Origin: Raphanus sativus | Lineage: Eukaryota; Streptophyta; Magnoliopsida; Brassicales; Brassicaceae | Length of the DNA stretch: 64,000 bases | NCBI RefSeq assembly: GCF_000801105.2 | Contig: NC_079519.1 | Span: forward strand, 29,921,288-29,985,287 | Direction of reading: 5' to 3' | Position numbers and translations under genes: made by a program | Notes under the pieces: model-generated | What the model saw: only the letters and a program-made list of their open reading frames with translations | Told to the model about the DNA's origin: nothing | Database searches by the model: none | In this document: piece by piece, positions 12,044-22,337 of the stretch | Layout of the letters: every line of letters begins with the position of its first letter | Position numbering within the stretch: position 1 is the first letter of the stretch

Positions 12044-14100
12044 AGCTTATGTCTAATTCACGGGGACTCTTTTTGGAGATATATATAAGTAGTAAATAGA
12101 AAACAGAGAAAGATTACCCACTAGGTTTAATGATCTTTGTCAAATTGGAATATTTCCGTTTTTCTACTTTTTTTTCTTTTCTTTTTTTTACTGCATACGG
12201 CGACGGTTCCCTTTGCTATAGCCTCCTCCTGAAGCAAAAAAATAGCAATTATCATATCCACAATGCACAATCAACGGCCCAGTATCCAACCGGTTGAGAA
12301 TTTAACAGTTTCACGAATTAATTAGCCCTGGTCTTCACAAACTTCGAATATTTTCGTAATGAAAAGTTATCCTCAGTGGCTCAGTGGTCTTAATTTGCTA
12401 CAAAGAGGCTCCAATGTCGTATTATATTCGTTTTTACCCTCTATGTTCTCATAATTACGTTAAAGCCCAATAACTATTGTAGTTTGCTAATTTAAACCTC
12501 AATCTGCATTGATATCCAAGATTCCACCAAATTTCCCAAAACCAGTCGCTTTTCTGATTCATGCACCCACAACTGATTGACGAGATGCGATTCCACGAGG
12601 AATTAGCGGTCTCTGATTACACAACTCGATTCAGTTGTTGGGTAATGAAAAAGATCACAACTTTGATTGAATTGGATGAGATTGTTAAAGACACTACTAT
12701 TGTAGGGTTGGTGAAACTCAAATTTAGAAACTTTTTGGACTTGAGCTGTTCATCTTAGGATGAAAGTCTACTACTTTGAAGGAATGAATCTACATGTAAT
12801 CATTTGATAGTATTTTGGATTGGGAGAATCGACACAGTCACTTGTATCCATTTAGCTTTTTTTTATTTGATTATATCTTTGTTTCCTTGCTTGATTTATT
12901 TGAATGTGTATGGGATGGGAATGCATTGATTTGAGGATGAAATTCTATTACTTGGAAGGAATATACATGTAATCATTTGATTAGTAACATTTGATGATAG
13001 TAATTTGTCAGAATGTAATATACCTCATCCTTCAAAGCATACAATAAGCCATCTAAACTGCAGAGCATACAAAGCCATCTAAACTGCAGTGAAATCAATA
13101 GTCTCTCTGGGGTTAGAGCACCAATTTAGGCTCCAAACATAGTATGGATGACAAAAATGAACTGGAGGAATAATCTGATGACGAACTCACCAAAGATACA
13201 AAGGCTCTCATAGGCTGGTCGGAAGATATGCTGTCTTCGGTTTGAACGGATGTGCGCACACTACTACCTAATGAATTTATAAGACTCCCTGATAGAGTAA
13301 AGTCACAACAGTATATGACACTAGAAGCACCCAGTAATAAAAGGATAGGATGATATTACCTCTTTGCCAAAAGTTGAACGTCATAGAGGAGGGCTATATA
13401 AAATTCTGGGTGCGAAGTAATTTCCAGCAGGCATGCACAAGTACGGACCAGATGAACTTGGCTTTTTGTCTAAGTTTATTAGCATGCATTTCAGTCAGTA
13501 TTAAAACAACAATTTTTATTTTTTCACATCGTATTAAACAACAATTACGGACCAGATAAAGCAACCAGAATTTAGTGTAAAGAAAGAAAACAAATTGTAT
13601 GGTGAACTAGAACGTGTTGTGAATACAAAACCAAGTTTCCCTATGAACTGGCTTGTTGCAAAAAAAGGAAACTGGAACCAAATGGTTCGAGAAGTCTCGA
13701 CTTGCCAGGTCTGTAGCTTCTACCTGGCTCATTCCCGCAGTGAAGAATCATTCCTTCAAGGTCTGAGAAAAAAATGTTTAAGTTTCCAAATTGCTGGAAG
13801 AATCATGAAGTAAATTATACGCACCCTGTTATAACAACACAAAACTTCCTTCTCTCGGAATCAACGCAATCATGGGCCAAAAACTGTAAAAACAAAATTA
13901 TATTGTAGGCAGGCTGAAACTGCAAAATATCTAACAGAAAATCAAGAGAGGAAGTAACAATTTTGATAATCTCATAAAAAAAAAAGGAAGGCCTTTTCCT
14001 ATTATCTGAATCAAACGCAGAATATAATGTTGAAAGGCTAGAGGTTGTATAACAAGAAACATCATGCTGAAAAAGACAACAAGTCATCGCCCATCACTTA
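12044..14100. other. spacer between F-box and proline-repeat genes
   Basis: No gene could be supported. Small local duplications occur: a unit containing acatgtaatcatttgat near 12795 and again near 12967, and agccatctaaactgcag near 13050 and 13073. Several short open frames (12561, 13350, 13595, 13815) lack domains, and their third-position composition does not look coding. Confidence 0.4.
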
Positions 14101-15475
14101 TTACATCCTGGGATTATATATCTTCAAGACTCCAAACGAACATGAGTACTCAGAGTAGGGCTCATCGAACACATCATCGCCCGGAAGGCGGAATACGCCA
14201 AGACATCCAGGAAAAACCACAATTTCACATCCATCTGGAGCAGGCATAGGAGGACGGCCTTCAGTAAACACAAGACCACCACACGACACCATCACTCGTC
14301 CACCTAAAGGGAACGAGACAAGCTCGGGCGCTTGAATGTATATAAGATCATCAAATTCAGGTTGAGGATCCATAGAATTAGACCTTGCAAAGCCACCCGT
14401 GACATAAAACTTCATCCCCCACTCTCCGTTATAAAGTTCCACAGATGTTAAAGGAAATTTAAAAATGACACCTAGAAACGAAGGCATTCAAACTCATAAA
14501 TAAAACTCACAACCAATTAAAAAACTGGACAAGCACAGTGTATATCCAGAAAAGATAAACAGATTCATAAAAGGATGGCAAGAGTCGACGACCTGTACGA
14601 GAAAGTTTTGGTTGCGCTTGAGGAGGTGGCAAGAGTTCTCCCGGAGGAGGAGGAGGAGGCAAGAGTTCTCCCGGAGGAGGAGGAGGAGGCAAGAGTTCTC
14701 CCGGAGGAGGAGGAGGTGGCAAGAGTTCTCCCGGAGGAGGAGGAGGTGGCAAGAGTTCTCCCGGAGGTGGAGGAGGTGGCAAGAGTTCTCCCGGAGGTGG
14801 AGGTGGAGCGAGTAGACAGAGAGGATTAATCCAGAGGCCAGGTGGTAAAGTTTCGTTGAGGTTATCATTCTCTTCAGCTGGTACGAACTCTATCCTTCGA
14901 CCAGCTTCAAGTGGCAAAAATCACATTAAACAATCAATCAGAAACATACAGAGTCGGTTGTTTAAATACCTCCTGGTAAAATCTCATCTGTTGGACTTGG
15001 GAATTGAGCCACGAGCTGCTCTTCAGGTCCTGATCGGAACCAAAAAGAAGATAGAATAAGGTAACGCGAGGGAGGCCTATAGAGAGTCAAGTCTTTAAGA
15101 AAAGCAGATCCACTTCAGATGATTACCTTCAGGGTTAACATGAGAATGAGATTGAGCAACTTGTTCTTGATCCACGAGCTGCTCTTCAGGTCCTGATCGG
15201 AATCATAAACAAGATAGAATTCAACCTAGAGAAATGCGATCGGAAGATCTGTATCAAGAAAAGCCAATCCGATTCAGATGATTACCTTCGGGTATAGCAA
15301 GAGATTGGGCTACTTGTCCTTGAGATTCTCCTGGTAAAATCGAAGGTTAACATGAGATAGAGCTCAGAATAGATTCGATTAAGAAACGCAAAATTAGATT
15401 CAGATGATTACCTTCAGAGTCGGATTCATTGTTCCCGTGAGCGTGAGTATCAGATCTACCACTGTGAGACGACAT
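14101..15475 (-). CDS. unrecognised protein with a proline-rich decapeptide repeat
   Basis: Six exons join in frame: 15412-15475, 15286-15330, 15127-15192, 14970-15029, 14593-14904 and 14101-14471, giving 305 residues. All introns are GT..AG and all junctions are phase 1. The N-terminus (MSSHSGRSDTHAHGN) is hydrophilic. Exons 2-4 are variants of one module (GxxxGQVAQS, GPEEQLVDQEQVAQS, GPEEQLVAQ). Exon 5 carries EFVPAEENDN followed by about six PPPPPPGELL decapeptides (residues about 111-172). The C-terminal 120 residues are a compact-looking domain (ELYNGEWGMKFYVTGG, PLGGRVMVSCGGLVF, GCEIVVFPGCLGVFRLPG) that I do not recognise. No signal peptide or membrane segment is visible. Function unknown. 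The exon model comes from splice-site reading alone. Confidence 0.65.
14631..14810. repeat. 30-bp coding minisatellite, six units
   Basis: Six consecutive 30-bp units beginning aagagttctcccggaggagg lie within exon 5 of the minus-strand gene, each encoding a PPPPPPGELL-type decapeptide. Units differ only at gga/ggt positions, which are silent proline changes. Being a multiple of three, the array can change copy number without breaking the frame. Confidence 0.95.
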
Positions 15476-16793
15476 TTCAATTATTTCATCAGTGTTCGCA
15501 AAACGATAGAGTTGATAAAAAACCTAAGATCTCTCTTATATAATGGCGGCGGCCATACCTCTAAGGGGATATTAACGTTGCGAGAATCAATTGGGCGGGA
15601 AGGCTTAGATAATAAGCCCATTTAGACCAAAGACACTGAGCCATAACAAAAGCCCAATGGCATTGTGAAAATTTAATATCGAAACGAAATACCCAAAACT
15701 CGAGTTAAAAACAAGAAGGAAGAGTTAAAACGTAAAAAATTGGTTAATCTTCATTCATCAGATTAAAGTATAACTAGATTAAAGTATAACTAGAAGGATA
15801 GACTTCTAAGTAAAGAAAACCTCGATCTCGATTTAAAAACAGGAATGAAGAGAATTAAATCGTCAAAAAAATTGGCTGATCTTCATCGAAAGTCTCAGAT
15901 TCAAGTATAACAAGAATCTAGACTTCCTGAACGATGATACCAATATTTGATTCAATAAATAAGAAGGAAGAGAATTAAAACGTTAAAAATTGGCTAATCT
16001 TCATCGAAAGTCTTGACTTTCATCAGATCTAAGTATAACAAGAATGATAAACTTCCTGAACAATGAATCATGTATAAAAAAGGAAGAGAATAAAAACGTT
16101 ACCTCCATAGATTCGAATTAAGATCATCATCGGAGGCGAAATCAGAACATCAGATCTGGGGTTAGTACAAGAAACAAGATTAAAAGGAGGAATAGAATTA
16201 AAACGTTAAAAAAAAAATTGCCTCCATATATTCCAATTGAGATCATCATTGGAGGAGGCAGTTTAGAAGATAGAGGAAAGCATAGTTGGAAGCCAACCCT
16301 TATACTTTGGTCGGAAAAAGTTAACGCTATTTATATGAGACAACCCTAGCTTTGACTTTAGGTCATATGGGCATTATATGGGCTTCAATAATGTCCAGTC
16401 TCCAGCTCTTAATTTTTTTTTGTAGACCAGCCCAGCTAATAAAACCAAAATTGTAAAAGCAAATCCACAAGAGTAAACCTTTTGCTAAAGTTAAAACCAG
16501 ACCGTACCGAACCACACAGAGACCAACATTCTAGAACACAATGAGACGCTTCTAACTCTTACCCTCGTTGATTTACCTGGTTTAACTAAAGTTGCTGTTG
16601 GAATGCTTTTTTAACCTCTTCTTTGAGTTTCACATTTTTTATTATTTGATAGATGTATATACATTAGAAAATATAAAGGTATGAGATGCAATTTGCCATC
16701 CAAAAGTTCCTAATAGTTTTGATGTTAATACAGTAGTTGTAATATCATTTAATTAGTAATTACAAAATTACAAGTACTTGGCCAATCACAAAG
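15476..16793. other. promoter side of the proline-repeat gene with degenerate repeats
   Basis: Two TGGGCT-type (site II) motifs on the minus strand lie near 15614 and 15651, and a GGCGGGAA stretch lies near 15594, upstream of the minus-strand gene. From about 15700 to 16270 there are four or more degenerate copies of a unit of about 120 bp (gaagagaattaaaacgttaa, then ttggctaatcttcatcgaaa) and two copies of cctccata-attc-aatt-agatcatcat-ggagg. No coding region is seen. Confidence 0.55.
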
Positions 16794-17035
16794 TACCACT
16801 TTGCAGGAAGACAATGAAGTGAAAACAAACACACATTTTAAGGTGGCCAGTCTTGATCTTTAATCCTATCACTTTACGTAATTCTTGAAAAAAATAGATG
16901 ATATCTTATATTTGTCTTTTACTCGATTTCTTACTTCAATTGTTTAATCTTTGCTTGTATATTTCTGCTTCCACCTAATAAAACTATTTATCACTTTGAT
17001 TCAGTCAACAGAACCCAGAATTAATTAAACATAAA
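16794..17035. repeat. right copy of direct repeat (LRR gene 3' end fragment)
   Basis: A displaced copy of the LRR gene's final codons, stop and 3' flank in the same orientation as 10009-10271, sitting about 180 bp from the HMGB6 stop codon. It holds no gene of its own. Its divergence from the left copy (several indels and substitutions) says it is not very recent. Confidence 0.9.
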
Positions 17036-17213
17036 CTTCAATACTTGTCTAAACAAAAGGAACTACCATTCAGTGAGCTACGCAAAACTTTCCTCGCTCA
17101 CAACTATACCTTCAGATAACTAGTTTAACGAAAAACAGAGGTTAAAAATATACAATGAACCATCACCGATGGATAGATAGCTGAGATCAGACCCAAAAGA
17201 GAGATTAAGATAT

Positions 17214-18685
17214 CTAGTAGTCATCCAAAATCTCTTCTTCCTCTTCTTCTTTACCTTCAGATTCTTTGTTCACATCTTCATTCTCCTTAGACCCTAAAGC
17301 CTCGTCAGCTTGTTTCTCTTCAGCATCATCATCATCTGATTGCTTCTCCTCCTCCTCATCCTCTTCCTGAAAAAGTCTATCATATCAACTTAAGATTCAA
17401 GATTCCATGTTTATAGTGAGAGAAATGTACAGACAAAACAATTAACGACGAAAAACATACTTCCTCATCGGCATCATTGCTCTCCAGTGACTTGTTGTAC
17501 TCTGCCTTTAGTTCAGCAGCCTTATCCAAATAAACTTTCTTTTCCTAACCGATCAAAGATACAAACAGAGTAAGATCACAATAAGCAAATCACCATGGGA
17601 AGAAACAAAGGACAGAGCAACTCACTTCCTCAGTCAAAGACTTCCACTTTTCACCACCTTGCTTTGCAACCTACAATCATAAAGAAAGCATATTCTACTA
17701 AATCATCATAAACACTAGCATACTAATCATGTAAAGTAACAAACTTGGTTACGACCTACGATCATATAGAATGTATAGTGTATTAAAATCTTCATAAACA
17801 CTAGCATACAAATTCATGTAAAGTAACAAACTTTGTTACACAACTTACATCCTTGACGCTAGAAGAAGGATTCTCTTCTTTGAAAGTTTTGCGGAAATCA
17901 CTCCTGCAAAATTGAAAGACAATGTCAGCATCACCCCCTAACAATTCATAAGCACCAGCGAGAGAGAGGACCAAGCAAGGATGAAGATTACATGAAAATG
18001 AAGAAAGCAGTAAGAGGACGCTTGGGCTTGTTGTTAGAGGCAGAGCTCTTCTTCTCATCCTTGCCCTTCCTGACTCTCTTCGCCTTAGGTTCATCAGATG
18101 TTGACTTCTTCCTGAAGAATCCAAAAACAATACCAAGAAGGAAGGAACGAACTCAATATCATCATATACAAGAAGAAGAAGTAAGTAAGTCTAACGAGTG
18201 TTATAACTTACCTCTCTACAAGTTTCTTCTTCTTCGCCTCAGCTTTCATCTCAACAACTTGCGCGTCTGATAAAGAAAAAAAAACAGATAAGCTTAATCA
18301 CAACAAACTCAAGTCACCTACGAGAGACGATCAAACACTCACCGAGATTGACTCGAATCTTAGCGTCGAGGCTGCAATTGTGCATGCTTATAAGCGCAAC
18401 AGCTACGTTCTTGCTACATCCTTCACTGCCAAAACAAAAAAAAAAATCGAATAAAAATCCACAAAACCCTATGAGAAACCCTAGAAAATCAATCCCCCAA
18501 ATCAAACCCTAAGGAGATCGGAATCAGAAGTATCAGTACCATCGAGCGAAGGCGCTGCCATCTTTAGCGCGTAGCAAGGTATTGATGTTGCTGTTGCTTG
18601 TGGTGGATTCATCTTTCGTCTCGGCTTCGACTCTCTTCCTCTGCTTCGGTGCGTTTGATTTCGACGATCCACCACCACCGGCCAT
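17214..18685 (-). CDS. HMGB6: HMG-box chromatin protein HMGB6
   Basis: Eight exons join in frame with GT..AG introns: 18540-18685, 18343-18425, 18212-18266, 17992-18111, 17849-17903, 17626-17670, 17461-17544 and 17214-17366, giving 246 residues. The N-terminus MAGGGSSKSNAPKQRKRVE and the segment FARCEGCSKNVAVALISMH are hallmarks of Arabidopsis HMGB6 (about 241 residues). The HMG box spans about 123-188: it opens with KPKRPLTAFFIFM and continues through SDFRKTF, GGEKWKSLTEEEK and YLDKAAELKAEYNKSLE. Lysine-rich sequence precedes it, and a strongly acidic tail ending EEEEEEILDDY follows. HMGB proteins bend DNA non-specifically and act as architectural chromatin factors in the nucleus. An E2F-like site lies 168-179 bp upstream of the start. 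Intact. Confidence 0.95.
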
Positions 18686-18852
18686 CTCTTTCGTTTCTAC
18701 GATCGGTTACGAGAGAAGAAAAAAAATAAACTCTGTTGCAATACTTTTTCTTTTTTCTCACCGGAGAATATTCGTTCGTTTCGATGAGGGGAGGGGGGAC
18801 AGTTTCAGAGGAAGAAGCAGTGAGAAGAAAGAGTGGGAACACGAAACTCGTT

Positions 18853-18864
18853 TTTCCCGCGAAA
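18853..18864. promoter_or_regulatory. E2F-like site upstream of HMGB6
   Basis: TTTCCCGCGAAA, a perfect palindrome embedded in tttttcccgcgaaaaa, lies 168-179 bp upstream of the HMGB6 ATG. The E2F/DP consensus is TTTSSCGS, and TTTCCCGC is a canonical match. It suggests S-phase-linked expression. Two site II-type motifs (GGCCCA at 18958, AGCCCA near 19049) lie further upstream. Function is inferred from motif and position only. Confidence 0.55.
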
Positions 18865-18964
18865 AAGCAATTATTGTTTTGTGCTTTTTTGACACGGATC
18901 TATGAGCTGGCGATCTAATCCACCGTTGGTTTTTTTGTATAAGCGATGGAAATGAAAGGCCCAT

Positions 18965-19476
18965 TTAATTGCTAGATGTTTCGAGTACAATAGTATCTTA
19001 AATTGGTCTTGGGTCTTGAAGAATCAACTAAGACACAAATCATGGTCCAGCCCATTATATATGTAGAGTATATAAGAGCATTGTTATTGTTTAACTCATT
19101 TCAATTTCCGAAACTTATGTTTTTAAAAATCAAAAGGAGTAATGTATATTTAAAAAAAATCATCAGCTAGTAGTTAAACTGACAAGTGTTTTAGTAGTTT
19201 TTCTAAATATTTTTGGGGGTTTCTCACATGAAAATAATCATTTTTATTTTTATTTACTTAATATGTTTTATGTTTGAGGATGTATAATAATAATGGATTC
19301 AATAACGATACAGAAAAGTAAAAAAAATATATATAATTGATATATCACACACTAAAAGTTTAGCATTGAGGTAGACAATCAGGCTGTTAATACAACCTAA
19401 TACATTTATACAATTATACATAGCATAAACAACAAACCTAAACAGAGTCATATACATAGCATACATGCTTTGAGGT
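18965..19476. other. AT-rich spacer
   Basis: No gene seen. It separates the HMGB6 promoter from the 3' end of the small protein gene. Confidence 0.4.
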
Positions 19477-19632
19477 TTAACGAGAGTCAAAGTTAAGAGA
19501 ATAACTAATAGGATCGTAGTTGAGACTGATCTGTTTCTTTTTCTTGTCTTTCATCTTCTTGATCGCTTCTATGATTCTCCATAACATGCTTCTTATTAGC
19601 TTCGTCTTCTTCTTCTCAAACTCCATCACCAT
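19477..19632 (-). CDS. small basic protein, 51 residues, YDPxSYxLNFD type
   Basis: A minus-strand frame of 51 codons starts MVMEFEKKK at 19632, with an in-frame TGA three codons upstream, and ends at TAA 19477-19479. The protein is very basic in the middle (IKKMKDKKKKQ) and has a C-terminal motif NYDPISYSLNFD preceded by SMLWRIIEAI. From memory, a plant family of short uncharacterised proteins shares a tryptophan-containing basic helix followed by YDPxSYALNFDDG; some were reported as rapidly elicited in defence. A TATA-like tttataaatata lies about 105 bp upstream of the start. Single exon, function unknown. The shortness is the main doubt, but the motif argues against chance. Confidence 0.6.
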   Translation of the reverse strand: MVMEFEKKKTKLIRSMLWRIIEAIKKMKDKKKKQISLNYDPISYSLNFDSR

Positions 19633-20006
19633 TATGCATCACTTTTCTTTTCCTTTGTTTGTTTGGGTCGGAAGAGATAGCTACAAAATTAAAAAGAGTG
19701 TGAATAGAGAGTATAAAAAAGCAGTATCTCTGTCTATATTTATAAAAGATGCACCAAAATGAGAATTGATGTTGACCTCTGACTTTTTTGATACTATAGA
19801 ATATTTTATGATTATCCAACGTGTGGAAACAAATCTTTTGCTGTTGGTATTTATTTACTTTCAAAAGTAGAGTGGATAAGCTGGAGTTTGATAGATAGGC
19901 CCATCTTTGGCCCATACGAACTTGGTCTGGTTCTGTTCAGTGTTCAACTCACAGTGTCTTTATATATCAGAGGGTCTCTTCCCACTTCTTCAACCACAAG
20001 AGAATC

Positions 20007-20390
20007 ATGAATCTCATCAAATTCCTCTCTAGCTCTCTTTCCTTGTTTCTTCTACTCTCAGTTTTCATCTCAGATGGCGTTTACACCGTGTATTCATCAA
20101 GAAACCTGCTTCAGGCCGGAAAAACTCCATGTCCAATAAACTTTAAGTTTATGAACTACACGATCATTATAAACAGCCGATGCAAAGGTCCCCATTTCCC
20201 ACACGTGGAATGTTGTGCTGCCTTCAGGGACTTCGCGTGTCCATACAGAAACCTCGTAAACGACGAGAGCACCGATTGTCTAACCCTTATGCTCAGCAAC
20301 ATCAGACTCTATGGTCGATACCCGGTTGGACTGTTTTCAAGCTACTGTCTACAAGGCAAACAACATCTCGATTGCCCGGGTCAAGCATGA
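20007..20390 (+). CDS. LORELEI/LLG-like secreted protein lacking a GPI tail
   Basis: Single exon of 127 residues. Residues 1 to about 23 form a signal peptide (LSLFLLLSVF). The mature part carries the eight cysteines typical of LORELEI/LLG proteins (42, 59, 69, 70, 78, 91, 114, 123) and family motifs: CPINFKFMNYT, CKGPHFP, ECCAAFRDFACPY, NDESTDC, LYGRYPVGLF. Asn50 in NYT is a likely N-glycosylation site. LLG proteins are chaperones and co-receptors of FERONIA-family kinases binding RALF peptides, normally about 165 residues with a C-terminal GPI signal. Here the frame stops four residues after Cys123, so no GPI signal exists and the product would be soluble. A TATA-like tttatatatc lies about 45 bp upstream of the ATG. 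A diverged tandem copy lies downstream. Confidence 0.85.
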   Translation: MNLIKFLSSSLSLFLLLSVFISDGVYTVYSSRNLLQAGKTPCPINFKFMNYTIIINSRCKGPHFPHVECCAAFRDFACPYRNLVNDESTDCLTLMLSNIRLYGRYPVGLFSSYCLQGKQHLDCPGQA

Positions 20391-21283
20391 ATAATGTTAA
20401 TTTTCTTCATATATTTTATGTTTTTTAATGGTCTTCATATATGTTATGTTTTGAAAACTTTGTTATAAATATATAAGATTGACATACCATAATCTCAAGT
20501 TCTCAACGTACAAATGTTTACGCCAATGAAATAATAAACATAAATATATGTTATGTTTTCAAAAAATCCTTATAGATATAAGATCGACATACATAATCTC
20601 AACGTAGAAGTGTTTACGCGAATGAAGTAATGATAATTGCATTATGTGTATTTTTCATTACAAAAAAGTAAATAAATAAGAATTGATGTTGACCTTTATT
20701 TTAGTTATATTTTATGATTATTATCCATATACACAATACAAGAAAGTATGTAGAAACAATCTTCTGTTGTTGGTATTTTATTTACACATATTCACAACTT
20801 AGGTGGAATGGGATCAAAATTAGAGTGTATAAGCTTTAGTTTATTAGATGCGGTTTATAGAAATAAACATAGGACAGTCAAGAAAGATATATTTTCTTTA
20901 TTTAATTAAACAAATCTTCTGCTGTTTTGTCAAATTAAAAAAAAGTCTTCGGTTGTTGGTATATATTAACTTACCATCTTCACAAGTACTTTAGATGGGA
21001 TGTGATCAAAAAGTAGAGTGGACAAGATGGAGTTTGTTAGATGACGTTGATATTATTATCTCGTCCAAGAAAGAAACAAATCCAAAACATAATTTCAGTC
21101 AACTTATAATCTGTGTTTTCCTTTTATGGGAAGTTCTCAGCACGCCTGGAACTTCTGTGCAGGCAATACAGCAGACCCATCTATGGCCCATACGAACTTG
21201 GTTTGGGTCTGTTCACACACTCACTCCAGTGTCTTTATACATCAGATGTCTCTTCGTACTTCTTCAACCACCACAAGAGAATC
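20391..21283 (+). repeat. duplicated LLG-like promoter segments
   Basis: The flank upstream of the intact LLG-like gene recurs here in two partial copies: one from about 20678 (agaattgatgttgacct, then tgttggtattttatttacac) and another from about 20950 (tgttggtatatattaac, then gtagagtggacaagatggag), continuing into gcccatacgaacttgg and the start of the second copy. It holds no separate gene. Confidence 0.7.
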
Positions 21284-21664
21284 ATGAAGCTGATCATCAA
21301 ACTCCTCTATAGTTCTCTTCCCTTGTTTCTCCTGCTCTCGCTTTTCATCTCAGATGGTGTTTACACCGTGTATTCATCAAGAAACGTGCTGCTTCAGACC
21401 GAAAAATTTTGATGTCCAATTGACTTTCAGAATCTGAACTACAAGATCATAAGAAGCCGATGCAAAGGTCCCCTCTACCCACCCCAAAAATGTTGTCTTG
21501 CCTTCAAGAAGCTTGCATGTCCGTATAGCGGATACCTTAACGACGAGGGCACCGATTGTCTGACCCTTCTGTTCAGCGACATCAAACTCTATGGTGGATA
21601 CTACCCGGTGGGATTGTTTGAAAACATCTGCCTACAAGGCAGGCAACATATCGATTGCCCATAA
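21284..21664 (+). pseudogene. second LLG-like copy, stopped at codon 43
   Basis: Same layout as the gene at 20007: a signal peptide (LPLFLLLSLFISDG), then the eight-cysteine body with CKGPLYP, KCCLAFKKLACPY, NDEGTDC and a diverged LYGGYYPVGLF. A TGA at 21410-21412 interrupts the frame in place of the codon before the first cysteine; on either side the frame is the same and otherwise open to TAA at 21662-21664. It also lacks a GPI tail. One extra codon (YY) distinguishes it from copy 1. Only a sequencing error at this codon would make it a gene. Confidence 0.85.
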
Positions 21665-22189
21665 ACCGGGGTGGTCCTAATGTTCGTCGTATATATTCTA
21701 TAATGGTCTTCATATATGTTATGTTTTAAATAATCTGTTATAAATATAAGATTTACATATATAATCTAAACGTATAAGTGTTTACGCGAATGAAATATAA
21801 TGAACATGCATGAAGTAAAAAAAAACATGAACGAAGTAAAAACAAAAAAAAAACACCATGTTATTTCCCTTATACGTTTTAGCTCACTGTTGCAATGTCA
21901 TTTAAGTCATTTCACTAGAAAGAAAGTCACATTACATGGACGATCGATCGACCTTAACACAAACAATAGAAGTTAAAACACCATGTTATTTCCCTGGCCC
22001 TAGCCTAGATGTTCTATCAGCAAACCTGAGCTTTTTATAATCCAACAATTTTTTTGTTCACATATCCAAAGATCAAACGGGACTGATGACTTGCTAAGTA
22101 ACAATGAATCTAGATTGCATGATCCTCATATTTCTCACTATAAAAGACACCTGGATCCAAGAAGTTTTGCATCATAAAATCAAACTGAA
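21665..22189. other. spacer downstream of the LLG-like pair
   Basis: Largely AT-rich. The phrase aaaacaccatgttatttccc occurs twice (about 21852 and 21976). The 3' flank (atatgttatgttt, gtttacgcgaatgaa) resembles that of copy 1, so the duplication extends into it. No gene seen. Confidence 0.45.
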
Positions 22190-22297
22190 TACATGGAAAC
22201 GGAAACGGAAACGTGGAATCGGAAACGTATCGAAACGTGGAAGCGAGATTTTTCAAAAAATTAGGAAGCGGATACGTGTTGGAAGCGTGTATCTATC

Positions 22298-22337
<40 letters not shown>

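Noticed and set aside
12370..12410. Possible tRNA-like stretch (tggctcagtggtctta)
   Set aside because: Resembles a D-arm only; no T-arm or acceptor stem could be paired around it.
12561..12758. 65-residue open frame between the F-box and proline-repeat genes
   Set aside because: No recognisable motif and no splice or promoter context.
14575..14829. Plus-strand frames with Glu- or Arg-rich repeats
   Set aside because: Antisense to the proline decapeptide repeat; the minus-strand exon joins in frame to flanking exons, the plus-strand frames do not.
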